A DNA stretch of 64,000 nt from Clostridium algoriphilum (GCF_020443705.1 NZ_JAIZZK010000017.1:1-64000); one strand, 5' to 3'; positions 11,986 to 21,223 are shown, counted from the stretch's first letter. The notes: generated from the sequence alone by a model not told the origin. Numbers and translations are program-made.

Positions 11986-12007
11986 ACAAACATAATAATA
12001 ATTAAAT

Positions 12008-12043
12008 AAAATAAAGGATGGCTTTCAGCCATCCTTTATTTAT
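12008..12043. terminator. Strong hairpin terminator
   Basis: Stem AAATAAAGGATGGCT / AGCCATCCTTTATTT around a TTC loop, with A and T runs on both sides, so it can act in either direction. It follows the PLP-enzyme relic on the plus strand. Confidence 0.85.
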
Positions 12044-12054
12044 TTTATTAAATT

Positions 12055-12200
12055 ATTTTATAAAATCTAAGCCTTCTTAGCAGTTTTAATAACTACAACC
12101 ACTTGTCTTAACCTTACCATCTGTTACTTCATCCTTCAATATTAAAGGTATTGCTTCAGATACAGTTGTAGTAACTGTTACACAAAATACTGTTTAAAGA
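12055..12200 (-). other. Possible gene relic, unidentified
   Basis: On the minus strand an open stretch reads TTTVSEAIPLILKDEVTDGK then VKTSGCSY and stop. In the same frame after two stops EGLDFIK follows. This looks like a decayed C-terminus, but I do not recognise the family. It lies directly after the PhoH-like gene. The rest of 11690-12204 holds the two relics, a terminator and AT-rich DNA with no complete gene. Confidence 0.3.
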
Positions 12201-12204
12201 TGTC

Positions 12205-13596
12205 CTACATAGACTTCTCAGCTAATTTAGACAATGGACTTCTCTCTACATGTTCAAGAGTTACGTGCCCTGTAATGTTGAAAGGCTTCATTTTTTCAAT
12301 GGTATAAACTAATCCATTGGATTTCTCATCAACTAAAGTATTATCTATTTGATTGTCTGATGGATCACCTATAAATACAAACTTAGAACCAAAACCAGCC
12401 CTAGTCAACATAAGTTTTGCTAGATGAGGTGTGGTTTGCTGTGATTCATCAACTATAACCAAGGCATCTGATAAAGTTCTGCCTCTCATGTAAATAAGAG
12501 TTTTAGTTTCTATAACACCATTTAATCGGTATTTATCAATAAAGTTATCTACTGATACCTCTACTCTCTTAACCTCATGCTCATCAATTTTTTTACCTTT
12601 TTTGTTTTTATTCAATTTATCCTTTTTAGCATTATTCTTTGCATCCATTAAATTCTCTACAGCATCATAAAAACAACCCATCCAAGGTTTCAATTTTTCT
12701 TCCTCTGTTCCTGGCAAAAAACCTATATCATCCCCTGCTGGCACAACTGGTTTAACAAAAATAACTCTTCTATATTCACCTTTCTCTATCACTTTTTGAA
12801 GAGCAACTGCTGTTGATAAAATTGTCTTTCCTGATCCTGCTCCACCAGATATTGTTACAAATTGTATTGCTGGGTCCATTAATAACTCAAATGCCATCTT
12901 TTGTTCCTTATTGATTGGAGTTAGTCCAAAAGCGATTTCATTGTCATATTTTAAGGGTACTATTGCTTTACCATTGAATTTTCCAATTATCTCATAACTT
13001 TCATCAGTTGAACTTGTAATATCTAAAAACTCATTAGGAAATAGTGTAAAGTCAAAGTTAGGAGGCAAAGCAATTCCTCCCTCTTTAATTTCATCCATCT
13101 TTTTAGATGTAAGTGTGATTTTTCTATGCCCTTTATACAACTCATCGGCAGTAACTTTGTCATTTTGATAATCCTGTGTAATTATACCTAAAGCATCGCT
13201 TTTTATAGCCATATACAAATCTTTTGTAACTAATATTGTTGAAATCTCTTTATCCTTTTGAGCTATATTTTTTGTTATTGCTAGTATTTTAGTATCATTT
13301 TTCGTAAAATCAAACCCATTAGGTAAACAGCTTGGATCATTATTATTTAATTCAATTCTTATAGTTCCACCATTTTCAAGTTTAACACCCTCATGTAAAT
13401 TACCAATTTTTCTAAGATTGTTTAACTCTCGAGCTGCACTTCTTGCATGAAACCCGACTATTCCTTCTCTTTTTTTAAGGTTATCTAACTCTTCTATACA
13501 TATTATTGGAATTATTATGTTGTTGTCTTCAAAATTATAAATAAAATCAGGATCGTGAACCATTACGTTTGTGTCAATAATGTAGTTTTTAATCAT
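12205..13596 (-). CDS. PIN domain plus PhoH-like ATPase (YlaK family)
   Basis: A 463-residue two-domain protein. The N-terminal PIN domain (about 1-150) starts KNYIIDTNVMVHDP with acidic residues typical of the nuclease site (D8, E near 35, D near 110). The C-terminal PhoH-type P-loop domain (about 215-460) has Walker A GGAGSGKT near 250 and Walker B ALVIVDESQQTTPH. PIN-PhoH proteins (PhoH2/YlaK) are thought to be ATP-driven RNA-unwinding ribonucleases; some are toxins. A charged Lys-rich insert (KKDKLNKNKKGKK) lies near residue 315. It is a single gene with an unusual structured leader. Start ATG has AAGGG 5 bases upstream. Confidence 0.88.
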   Translation of the reverse strand: MIKNYIIDTNVMVHDPDFIYNFEDNNIIIPIICIEELDNLKKREGIVGFHARSAARELNNLRKIGNLHEGVKLENGGTIRIELNNNDPSCLPNGFDFTKNDTKILAITKNIAQKDKEISTILVTKDLYMAIKSDALGIITQDYQNDKVTADELYKGHRKITLTSKKMDEIKEGGIALPPNFDFTLFPNEFLDITSSTDESYEIIGKFNGKAIVPLKYDNEIAFGLTPINKEQKMAFELLMDPAIQFVTISGGAGSGKTILSTAVALQKVIEKGEYRRVIFVKPVVPAGDDIGFLPGTEEEKLKPWMGCFYDAVENLMDAKNNAKKDKLNKNKKGKKIDEHEVKRVEVSVDNFIDKYRLNGVIETKTLIYMRGRTLSDALVIVDESQQTTPHLAKLMLTRAGFGSKFVFIGDPSDNQIDNTLVDEKSNGLVYTIEKMKPFNITGHVTLEHVERSPLSKLAEKSM

Positions 13597-13660
13597 AGCT
13601 ACCCTTATTAAACAAAGTTATAAAGATCCCTTTGTTTAATAAAGTTTCACCTCCTTAATA
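13597..13660 (-). promoter_or_regulatory. Structured leader separating a strong ribosome site from the PhoH gene start
   Basis: On the minus strand a near-perfect AAGGAGGTG lies about 50 bases before the ATG. Between them is an inverted repeat, TTTATTAAACAAAG / CTTTGTTTAATAA with a 12-base loop. When folded, the repeat would bring the strong site close to the start. A weaker AAGGG lies directly before the ATG. A 5-codon GTG-AAA-CTT-TAT-TAA reading follows the strong site. This suggests translational control, but no known riboswitch is recognised. Confidence 0.45.
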
Positions 13661-13810
13661 ATTTTGTTTAATTATATCGTAGGTATACGTTTAATCCATG
13701 AAGTTAACTTACTCTTTACATTGACTTTAATTCATATTAATAAAAGGAAATAGTTTAATATTATATAGTATTTTTAGTATTATATTGTTATTTCTAAATT
13801 ATATGCATCT

Positions 13811-14398
13811 TTAATTATTTAACATATATCCTTCTACCATACTTGCTATAATTTTATTCATTTCACTTTTCAAATCCATAACTCCATCTAAAAGACACCA
13901 TTCAAAAACGATGCCGCGTGCTACAACAAAAAATATACGAGTTATCTCAGTTGAATTTTCCCTGGTTGAAATATGCCCTTTTATTTGACCATTTTCTATA
14001 ATGTCTTCTAGTATTTTTTGCATAATACGTCCTTTAATATTAAACATTTTATTATCAGAGGTATATAGCTTTTTTACCATCTCCAAACCATTTAAACAAT
14101 TAAATTCAGCATACTTTTCAAAAAATTCTGTTATTTGCCCTCTAAAATCTTCTGCTTTTATATGCCCCTTAACTTCCTTTAGAAAATATTCATCTGCTTG
14201 CTTAAAAATTTCACTAAAGAGTTCAAATTTAGAAGCAAAATAATAATAATATGTTCCTACTGAAACTCCTGCTTCTTTAGCAATTTGATCAACTGTAACC
14301 CCATCAAATCCATGAATACGTATAAGCCTAACTCCACATTCATATATTTTCCTTTTAGTGGTCTCAGCCTGTTTTGAACGGTTTGTTATTTTAGCCAT
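13811..14398 (-). CDS. TetR-family transcriptional repressor
   Basis: A 195-residue regulator. The N-terminal helix-turn-helix is TVDQIAKEAGVSVGTYYYYF (about 35-54), the TetR_N signature, and the all-helical C-terminal part is the ligand/dimer domain. It lies 107 bases downstream of the flavin oxidoreductase gene on the same strand, and a perfect palindrome lies in that gene's promoter, so it probably represses the oxidoreductase and is co-transcribed with it. Start: ATG after AGGAGAATGCGAC. The inducer is unknown. Confidence 0.88.
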   Translation of the reverse strand: MAKITNRSKQAETTKRKIYECGVRLIRIHGFDGVTVDQIAKEAGVSVGTYYYYFASKFELFSEIFKQADEYFLKEVKGHIKAEDFRGQITEFFEKYAEFNCLNGLEMVKKLYTSDNKMFNIKGRIMQKILEDIIENGQIKGHISTRENSTEITRIFFVVARGIVFEWCLLDGVMDLKSEMNKIIASMVEGYMLNN

Positions 14399-14505
14399 GT
14401 CGCATTCTCCTATAATTCAAATTTAAAACAGAAGCCATTTAACTATAGCTTCTGCTTTAATATATATAAATATTCCATTAATTTCTTTACTCTTATAAGA
14501 ACATA

Positions 14506-16503
14506 CTATAGGTTAGATGCAACCTCATATGCATCCCAAATTGCATACATTATGTTTGAAACGCTTCTAGCATCCCCTATTAAATGTAATTCATTTTCCT
14601 CAAATTTAAGCTCTTCATAAAGAGATTTTTCTGCGCTATACCCAACAGCCAAAACAATTGTATCGGCTATTATTTCATGCGTGCTTCCATTTGTATCTAC
14701 TAATACACCCTTATCAGTAGTTTTTACAACCTTAGATGATGTAAGTACTTCAATTCCATTATATGGTATTAACTTCTCAAGCATTTCATGGTTAGCATGA
14801 CAAAGTGGTCCATTTACCGCTAATATTTTATTTTGTAATTCAACAATAGTAACTTTTTTACCTTTACGTGCAAGGCATAGTGCAAGTTCACAACCAACTA
14901 GTCCTGCTCCAATAATTACAACTGTATCGCCTGAAGTCACCTTTCCAACTAGTACATCAGCCGCTGTAAAGACTTTACTATTATCGCCTAAATTAAATAT
15001 TTTAGGCTTCGATCCAGTTGCAATAATTACAGATTCTGCATCACTCTTCTTTATTATATCTGCAGTTACTTCTACATTATACCTTATTTCAACATCTAAT
15101 TCATTAAGTGTATGTTTATACCAAGCGACCAAAGCTAAATCATCTTCCTTAAAATCTGGTGCACCACCAGGTATTAAATTTCCACCTATGCTTCCACTTT
15201 TTTCATAAATTACAGGTTTATGACCACGTAATGCAAGAACCCTTGCAGCTTCACAACCAGCAACTCCACCGCCTACAATAAGTACATTTTTACTTTTAAC
15301 TGCTTTTACAAGTGCTGTCTCTCTTTCTCTGCATGCTGCTGGGTTAACAGCGCAGTTTAAAGCAGAATACTCCTGAATACGACCCATGCACCCTTCATGG
15401 CAAGACAAACATGGTCTAATAGCTTCTACATTACCTACTCGAAGCTTATTTACATAATCCGGATCAGCTAGAAGAGGCCTACCAAGACCAATCATATCAC
15501 AAGCCCCACTCTCAATGGCACTCATAGCTAAGTCAGGGTTATCCATACGACCTGCACAAATTATAGGAACATCCACTTCATCTTTTATGATTTTTGCAAA
15601 AGGAATATAAAGGCCTTTATCTTGGTACATTGGTGGGTGACTCCACCACCATGCATCATACGAACCTGCATCCACATCTAATGCATCATAACCATAGGAT
15701 ACAAGTAATTTTGCTGCGTCTATTCCTTCAGGTATGTCCCTTCCTTTTTCTTCAAATACCTCACCAGGTAAAGCTCCATCCCGAAGATCTTTAATAAAAC
15801 TTTTAGCACTATATCTTAGGGTAACAGGATAATTTTTTCCACATCTTTTCTTAATTTCTTCTACGATTTCTCTAGCGAATCTTAATCTATTATCTAACGA
15901 ACCACCGTACTCATCTGTTCTTTTATTAAACAATTTCATAGCGAATTGATCTATAAGATAACCTTCATGGACTGCATGAATCTGAATACCATCAAAACCT
16001 GCGCGTTTTGCATTGTATGCTCCGTCACCAAACTTTTTAACAATAGTATGTATTTCATCCTTTGTTAATTCCCTACAAGTTTTATCTAACCACCTATGTT
16101 GAATAGGCGATGGCGCAACTGGTGGAAAATCTCCCAAATTGGTTGGGATAGTAACTCTCCCAAAACCACCGCTAATTTGAAGAAATATTTTTGCATCGTA
16201 TGCATGTATACGTTCAGTCATCTCACGGCTTGTCCGTATAAAATGAACAGGATTGTGAGTTGAACAAGGAACATTAGGCATACCATGTTCTTCAATCTCA
16301 TTATCTACAAATGTGACGCCTGTAATAATTAGACCAGTACCACCACGCGCACGCGCAGTATAATAATCTATCCCTCGAAGGTTAAATCCACCTTCTGAAT
16401 CTGATAATCCTAGTGGTCCCATAGGTGCCATAACAAACCTATTTTTTATCTCGAGTGCTCCTATTTTTACTGTCTCAAATAACTTATTATATTTTTGTAT
16501 CAT
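14506..16503 (-). CDS. NADH:flavin oxidoreductase / 2,4-dienoyl-CoA reductase-like enzyme (FadH/BaiCD type)
   Basis: A 665-residue multidomain flavo-iron-sulfur enzyme. Residues about 1-350 form an FMN TIM barrel of the old yellow enzyme family (RFVMAPMGPLG, IQIHAVHEGYLIDQF). A cysteine cluster RPCLSCHEGCMGRI...LNCAVNP (about 366-389) binds 4Fe-4S. Residues about 400-660 form FAD/NAD domains with GGGVAGCEAARV and GAGLVGCELAL. Such enzymes reduce activated C=C bonds, for example dienoyl-CoA or steroid/bile-acid enones in anaerobes. No bai genes are adjacent, so the substrate is unknown. Start: ATG after TTGGAGGGCTTTAT. A TetR gene follows and a palindromic operator precedes it. Confidence 0.92.
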   Translation of the reverse strand: MIQKYNKLFETVKIGALEIKNRFVMAPMGPLGLSDSEGGFNLRGIDYYTARARGGTGLIITGVTFVDNEIEEHGMPNVPCSTHNPVHFIRTSREMTERIHAYDAKIFLQISGGFGRVTIPTNLGDFPPVAPSPIQHRWLDKTCRELTKDEIHTIVKKFGDGAYNAKRAGFDGIQIHAVHEGYLIDQFAMKLFNKRTDEYGGSLDNRLRFAREIVEEIKKRCGKNYPVTLRYSAKSFIKDLRDGALPGEVFEEKGRDIPEGIDAAKLLVSYGYDALDVDAGSYDAWWWSHPPMYQDKGLYIPFAKIIKDEVDVPIICAGRMDNPDLAMSAIESGACDMIGLGRPLLADPDYVNKLRVGNVEAIRPCLSCHEGCMGRIQEYSALNCAVNPAACRERETALVKAVKSKNVLIVGGGVAGCEAARVLALRGHKPVIYEKSGSIGGNLIPGGAPDFKEDDLALVAWYKHTLNELDVEIRYNVEVTADIIKKSDAESVIIATGSKPKIFNLGDNSKVFTAADVLVGKVTSGDTVVIIGAGLVGCELALCLARKGKKVTIVELQNKILAVNGPLCHANHEMLEKLIPYNGIEVLTSSKVVKTTDKGVLVDTNGSTHEIIADTIVLAVGYSAEKSLYEELKFEENELHLIGDARSVSNIMYAIWDAYEVASNL

Positions 16504-16550
16504 ATAAAGCCCTCCAAAATTATTTTATTTATTATATGTTTAGTCTAATA

Positions 16551-16580
16551 TATTCACTGAATGCATTCAGTAAACTTATT
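16551..16580 (-). promoter_or_regulatory. Promoter with embedded TetR-type operator
   Basis: A perfect 16-bp palindrome ACTGAATGCATTCAGT lies at 16556-16571. On the minus strand it occupies the spacer between a -35-like TTTACT and a -10-like TATATT, about 50 bases before the oxidoreductase ribosome site. This is the usual geometry of a TetR repressor site. The partner is probably the TetR at 13811-14398. Confidence 0.65.
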
Positions 16581-16783
16581 AAGTTCATTATATTAAAGAA
16601 AGAGGTATTCGTCAAGTTTACATTATTATAACCAAATTAATGCAATTGAAGAAGTCGACATAACTCTATTAACAAATTTATCCTATTTTCAGCAATATAT
16701 TTAGTATATAATAATTATAAATTGATACAATAAAGTATAAGGGTAAAAAAATCAAATGTACTTATTTTGAGGAGGTTATTAGT

Positions 16784-17248
16784 GTGGATAAAAGAGTTTA
16801 TACTAAAAAAAGTAAAGAAGAACTAAAAAAGATATTAACAAAAGATCAGTTTGAAGTAACCCAAGAAAACGTCACAGAAAAATCTTTCGAGAATGAATTT
16901 TGGAATAATAAAGAAGCTGGAATCTATGTAGATATTAATAGTGGAGAGCCGTTATTTACGTCTCTCCATAAATTTGACTCAGGTTGCGGATGGCCTAGTT
17001 TTACAAAGCCTGTAGAAAATGGCAATGTAGAAGAGAATAAAGATATGACACATGGAATGTCGAGAACAGAAGTTAGAAGTAAGTATGGTAACAGTCATTT
17101 AGGACATCTGTTCAACGACGGTCCACGTGAGACAGGTGGACTAAGATATTGCATAAATAGTGCAGCACTTAAGTTTGTACCAGTTAATAAACTTGAAAGC
17201 GAAGGATATGGAGAGTATTTACTTTTATTCAAGAAATCAGGGGATTAA
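16784..17248 (+). CDS. msrB: Peptide methionine (R)-S-oxide reductase MsrB
   Basis: A 154-residue stand-alone MsrB, which reduces methionine-R-sulfoxide in proteins. Motifs in order: [31 protein letters not shown] (about 51-70), [17 protein letters not shown], and the catalytic Cys in [14 protein letters not shown]. The four zinc-binding CxxC cysteines found in many MsrB proteins are absent, so it belongs to the zinc-free type. Start is GTG 8 bases after GAGGAGG. It is a single gene whose terminator overlaps the 3' end of the convergent fructokinase gene. Confidence 0.95.
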   Translation: MDKRVYTKKSKEELKKILTKDQFEVTQENVTEKSFENEFWNNKEAGIYVDINSGEPLFTSLHKFDSGCGWPSFTKPVENGNVEENKDMTHGMSRTEVRSKYGNSHLGHLFNDGPRETGGLRYCINSAALKFVPVNKLESEGYGEYLLLFKKSGD

Positions 17249-17272
17249 TATTTATTTTCCTCTGATTTTTTT
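17234..17272. terminator. Terminator shared by convergent msrB and fructokinase genes
   Basis: Stem AAATCAGGGGA / TTCCTCTGATTT followed by TTTT on the plus strand. It lies across the two stop codons (the genes overlap by 4 bases), so the hairpin is made from coding sequence of both genes. Confidence 0.75.
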
Positions 17273-18216
17273 ACATCTTCACCTGTTGGCATTGAGCATA
17301 TTGCACCAAAGTTCATACATGTGATTGCCCCAACCACATTTGCAAATTCAACGTATTTAAAAATAGTATCAAATTCTAAATTATCTTCACCCTTCGCTAT
17401 TTGATATAATATAGCTCCAACAAAAGCATCTCCAGCTCCTGTAGAATCTACTTGCTTTATTTTTATAGAAGGTACTATCACCTTTTTCTCTTTAGTTGCA
17501 AGTAATGTTCCCTTTGACCCTAAGGTTATACATACCGTTTTAGCTCCCATTCTCAATATTTCATCTGTGCATTCTTCTAAATTTTCTTTTCCTGTTATAA
17601 TCATTGCTTCTTCATCACTAAGCTTTACGAAATCCGATTTTTCTATAAACTTAATAGAATCCTCTGCAAATGCCCTAGTATCCTTTATTAATGCATCTCT
17701 ATAGTTAGGATCAAACGAAATAAACATTTTGTTTTCCTTTGCATATTCCAGCAACTTAAAGTATGTATTTCTTAGTTCTCCGTCTAAAAATCCTGTAGCT
17801 GAACCAAAATGTATAATATCACCTTTTTTCATCTTTAGAAAATCTATATCATCAAATGAATATTCACCATCTGCACCTCGGCAGAACTTAAAATCTCTTT
17901 CTCCCTTTGAATCTATTGAAACAAAAGCTAATGTAGTATTTCCACCTTTTATAAGCATTGATGTATCAACATTTACTTCCTTAAGGGTATTTTCTAAAAA
18001 AACACCAAAAGGATCATTTCCTACTTTACCTAAAAAGTATGCATGTCCTTCAAGCTTTGTAATTGCAGCTGCAACATTAGCCGGCGCTCCCCCAGCTTTC
18101 TTTTCAAAGTTATTTCCTTGTACTAAATTTGTTCCTACATCTTTACATATAAAATCTATAAGAAGCTCCCCTATACAAAATACTCTTTTTGATGCATTTC
18201 TAGTATTACCATCCAT
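17245..18216 (-). CDS. scrK: PfkB-family sugar kinase, probably fructokinase
   Basis: A 323-residue ribokinase/PfkB-fold kinase. It has the N-terminal [10 protein letters not shown], the PfkB signature 1 region [20 protein letters not shown] (about 42-61) and signature 2 with the catalytic Asp in [14 protein letters not shown] (about 256-269). It phosphorylates a sugar, most likely fructose to fructose-6-phosphate, judged from similarity to ScrK and from the adjoining LacI regulator. The expected sucrose hydrolase and PTS transporter are not present, so this is an incomplete sucrose locus or a different sugar. Start: ATG after GGGAGATTAAAAT. Confidence 0.85.
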   Translation of the reverse strand: MDGNTRNASKRVFCIGELLIDFICKDVGTNLVQGNNFEKKAGGAPANVAAAITKLEGHAYFLGKVGNDPFGVFLENTLKEVNVDTSMLIKGGNTTLAFVSIDSKGERDFKFCRGADGEYSFDDIDFLKMKKGDIIHFGSATGFLDGELRNTYFKLLEYAKENKMFISFDPNYRDALIKDTRAFAEDSIKFIEKSDFVKLSDEEAMIITGKENLEECTDEILRMGAKTVCITLGSKGTLLATKEKKVIVPSIKIKQVDSTGAGDAFVGAILYQIAKGEDNLEFDTIFKYVEFANVVGAITCMNFGAICSMPTGEDVKKSEENKY

Positions 18217-18249
18217 ATTTTAATCTCCCATCTAAATTATAATTATATT

Positions 18250-19242
18250 TTACATACTACTTCTTTCAACTAACTTATATGGCAATTTTTTCTTCATCAA
18301 TATGTTTTTTGATGAACCAACTCTATTAGTCAATAAATCCACCATCATATTCGCTGCCACTACTCCTGATGTCTTATAGTAGAAGTGAACAGTCGTAAGC
18401 TTTGGACTTGTAAAACTAGATATTTTAGAATCCCCCATGCCTATAATTGCAACATCATTGGGAATGTTATAACCATTTTCACTTAAGTACTCAATGATAC
18501 CAATAGCAATATTATCTGTAACTGCAAATATTGCAGTTGGCTTTTCTTTTTGATTCATTAATTCCTTAGCCAACGTGTAACCACTCTCTACTTTAAAATT
18601 GCCTATTTTTATAAACTCTTCATTTATTTCAATATTATTTTCACGTAATTCATCTATATATCCTTTTTTTCTTTCTTGTCCTACAGAAATATCCTCTTCA
18701 TATACACCGATAAATCCTATATCTTTATGCCCCTTACTAATTATATATCGTACGACATCCCTTGAAGCGTTATAATCATCGTTGTATACAGATGGATATT
18801 CCTCTAAGTTTTGAGCAACTACTACAATAGGAACCTTAACCTCCTGCATTACTTTTAAATGCTCATTAGTAATTTTTGTTGCCATAAAAATAATTCCATC
18901 CACTTGGTTGTTTTTAAATATTTTTAGATACTCAATCTCTTTTTCAGTATTTAAATTTGTATTTGCTATTAATATATCATATCCATGTACATTTAGTTCA
19001 TCTGCTATTCCTTCTACAACTCTAGGTGCTGTTTCTGTACTTATTTTAGGAATTATTACACCTATTAAATTAGTTTTCTTAGTTCTTAATGATTGAGCTT
19101 GTCTTTGAGGCTGAAATCCCGTTTTTTCAATAGCTAACTTTATCTTTTTTATAGCCACTTCGCTAACGTAACCATTATTGAAATATCTGGATACTGTTGA
19201 TTTTGATACTCCCACCATTTTTGAAAATTCTATAATGTTCAT
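18250..19242 (-). CDS. LacI-family transcriptional regulator (ScrR-like)
   Basis: About 330 residues. The N-terminal LacI helix-turn-helix is IIEFSKMVGVSKSTVSRYFN and the periplasmic-binding-like effector domain runs from about 60 onward (NLIGVIIPKIST, DGIIFMAT, KGHKDIGFIG, AIIGMGDSKISSF). It lies 33 bases upstream of the fructokinase gene on the same strand and probably controls it. An in-frame GTG at 19251 is possible, but the ATG at 19242 has AGGTG at a better distance and gives the usual short N-terminus before the helix-turn-helix. Confidence 0.88.
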   Translation of the reverse strand: MNIIEFSKMVGVSKSTVSRYFNNGYVSEVAIKKIKLAIEKTGFQPQRQAQSLRTKKTNLIGVIIPKISTETAPRVVEGIADELNVHGYDILIANTNLNTEKEIEYLKIFKNNQVDGIIFMATKITNEHLKVMQEVKVPIVVVAQNLEEYPSVYNDDYNASRDVVRYIISKGHKDIGFIGVYEEDISVGQERKKGYIDELRENNIEINEEFIKIGNFKVESGYTLAKELMNQKEKPTAIFAVTDNIAIGIIEYLSENGYNIPNDVAIIGMGDSKISSFTSPKLTTVHFYYKTSGVVAANMMVDLLTNRVGSSKNILMKKKLPYKLVERSSM

Positions 19243-19584
19243 TAAACTCACCTAACTTCTATCATTTAGGTTTAATTATAACATATATTTGTATTCATAT
19301 ACTATACATTCATAAGGCTTTAAATGTAAAAAATCACTTAATAAAGCAGGATCAGTATAATTGCTCAATATAATATTTGCATTATTATCACTACCTTAAT
19401 TGCTTTTTTAAGATTATTACAACGATTATTTGGAGTGTTGAGTTATAATATATATACATATATAAAGGAAGATATAGTTAAAATTCAATGGTAAAATAAT
19501 TCATTGAATTTTTGTTATATAGGTATACTAATCAATATACATTTTGTAATTAAACTACTAATTTTAAAATAAAGGAGATCTACA
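19243..19584 (+). other. Divergent intergenic region with an attenuator-like hairpin
   Basis: This 340-base region separates the LacI gene (minus) from bdhA (plus). It is AT-rich. At 19481-19516 there is an inverted repeat AAATTCAATG / CATTGAATTT followed by TTGTT, preceded by a ribosome-site-like AAAGGAAG at 19465-19472. It could be a terminator or attenuator in the bdhA leader. No convincing gene is seen. Confidence 0.4.
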
Positions 19585-20748
19585 ATGTTAAATTTTAATT
19601 ATTCAATCCAGACGAAAATATTCTTTGGTAAAGGTAAAATAGATGTACTTGCAGACAATATAAAGAAATATGGTTCTAAGGTTTTGCTTGTTTATGGCGG
19701 TGGAAGCATAAAGAAAAGTGGGTTATTTGATAAGATAACAGACATTTTTAATAAAAACGATATTAAATTCTTCGAATTATCAGGTGTGGAACCCAACCCT
19801 AGAATAACAAGTGTACGCAAAGGAATAGAAATATGTAGAGAAAATAATGTAGACATTATACTTGCTGTAGGTGGTGGAAGTGTAATTGATTGCTCAAAGG
19901 CTATAGGAGCAGGCTATTATTATAAAGGTGATGCTTGGGACATCGTACTTGATTCAAGGAAAATCACTAAAGTACTTCCAATTGCAACCATACTAACACT
20001 TGCAGCTACTGGTTCTGAAATGGATTCTGGCGCAGTAATTTCGAATTTAGAAACAAATCAAAAATTACCAACCTTTAACGAGGGTATGGCACCTAAATTT
20101 TCAATACTAGACCCTACTAATACATTTTCGGTTCCTAAAAATCAAACAGCAGCAGGTACTGCAGATATAATGAGCCATATTTTTGAAGTATACTTTAGTA
20201 ATACAAATGAAGCATACATGCAAAATAGAATGGCAGAAGCACTTCTTAAAACTTGCATTAATTATGGTCAAAAAGCTATGGCTGATCCTACAAATTATGA
20301 AGCAAGATCTAATTTAATGTGGACTTCAAGTCTTGCTATAAACGGTCTATTAAGTTATGGAAAAGAAACAGAGTGGAGTGTTCATGCAATGGAACATGAG
20401 TTAAGTGCATTCTATGATATAACTCATGGAGTTGGACTTGCAATTTTAACACCACATTGGATGGAATACGCACTAAATGATAAAACAGTAGATAAATTTG
20501 TTGAATATGGAGTTAATGTTTGGGGACTTGAGCTAAGTGGTGACAAATACGAAATAGCGCGAAACGCTATTAAAAGAACAAGAGAACATTTTGTGAAATT
20601 AGGAATACCTACTTCATTAAAATCAATCGGAATAAACGAGGAAAAATTAGAAACAATGGCAAAACAAGCTACTGCAAGAGGAAAGATTGGATCATTTAAG
20701 CCTCTTGACGCAAACGATGTAATAAATATATATAGATCTTCTCTATAA
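19585..20748 (+). CDS. bdhA: Iron-containing alcohol dehydrogenase, NADH-dependent butanol dehydrogenase (BdhA type)
   Basis: A 387-residue group III (iron-dependent) alcohol dehydrogenase that interconverts butyraldehyde or acetaldehyde and the alcohol with NAD(P)H in the cytosol. It reads almost in register with C. acetobutylicum BdhA as I recall it: GKGKIDVL, LVYGGGSIKKSGL, ELSGVEPNPRI, LAVGGGSVIDCSKAI, ATGSEMDSG and the metal-binding MEHELSAFYDITHGVGLAIL. One deviation is WSVHAMEHE where solventogenic enzymes have WSCHPMEHE. Start: ATG after AAAGGAGATCTACA. A terminator follows 20 bases after the stop, so it is monocistronic. Confidence 0.93.
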   Translation: MLNFNYSIQTKIFFGKGKIDVLADNIKKYGSKVLLVYGGGSIKKSGLFDKITDIFNKNDIKFFELSGVEPNPRITSVRKGIEICRENNVDIILAVGGGSVIDCSKAIGAGYYYKGDAWDIVLDSRKITKVLPIATILTLAATGSEMDSGAVISNLETNQKLPTFNEGMAPKFSILDPTNTFSVPKNQTAAGTADIMSHIFEVYFSNTNEAYMQNRMAEALLKTCINYGQKAMADPTNYEARSNLMWTSSLAINGLLSYGKETEWSVHAMEHELSAFYDITHGVGLAILTPHWMEYALNDKTVDKFVEYGVNVWGLELSGDKYEIARNAIKRTREHFVKLGIPTSLKSIGINEEKLETMAKQATARGKIGSFKPLDANDVINIYRSSL

Positions 20749-20770
20749 TAAGGAGTAGCACAATAAGTTT

Positions 20771-20802
20771 GACATTTAAGGTAACTTAGATGTCATTTTT
20801 TT
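20771..20802 (+). terminator. Terminator of bdhA
   Basis: Stem GACATTTAAG / CTTAGATGTC with a GTAA loop, followed by ATTTTTTT. Confidence 0.9.
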
Positions 20803-20971
20803 GTACATAAAAATACTAATCTTTTACAAATGTACTATAAATGAAAACTTTATTCGTAATAAGCTTTAAGTAATATAACATAAAAAGTATGTACTCAAAC
20901 TGAATATTTTATTTTAAAACGGATATAATTTGTAACAAATATACAATTAATTGTTTTAGTGGAGGTGACTA

Positions 20972-21139
20972 ATGAGAGGTATTTACATACCCATAAAAAA
21001 AGATAATTCTTCCTATAATAAGGATATAATGGACACGAGCTATGAAGAAAGATTAAAATGGTACAACACTTTAAGCAAAGGTCAAATAATGAGTGTGCTT
21101 GAGCAGTTTGTAACTAATAAAACTATGATTCATAAATAA
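20972..21139 (+). CDS. Small hypothetical protein, 55 aa
   Basis: A short reading frame starting MRGIYIPIKKDNSSYNKDIM and ending in SVLEQFVTNKTMIHK. It has an excellent ribosome site (GGAGGTGACTA before ATG) and its own downstream hairpin at 21152-21190, which support it being real. The segment SYEERLKWYNTLSKGQIMSV looks like a short amphipathic helix pair. I do not recognise the family. It sits between bdhA and a convergent zinc-ribbon gene with about 220 bases upstream for a promoter. Confidence 0.65.
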   Translation: MRGIYIPIKKDNSSYNKDIMDTSYEERLKWYNTLSKGQIMSVLEQFVTNKTMIHK

Positions 21140-21151
21140 CTACATAAAACT

Positions 21152-21190
21152 AAAGAGAATATGGATTATAAGTTCCACATTCTCTTTCTT
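21152..21190. terminator. Bidirectional terminator
   Basis: Stem AAAGAGAATATGGA / TCCACATTCTCTTT with an 8-base loop, between the small plus-strand gene and the end of the convergent zinc-ribbon gene. Confidence 0.8.
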
Positions 21191-21223
21191 GAATTTTAGG
21201 TTACATATGTTTTTTATCTTTTA

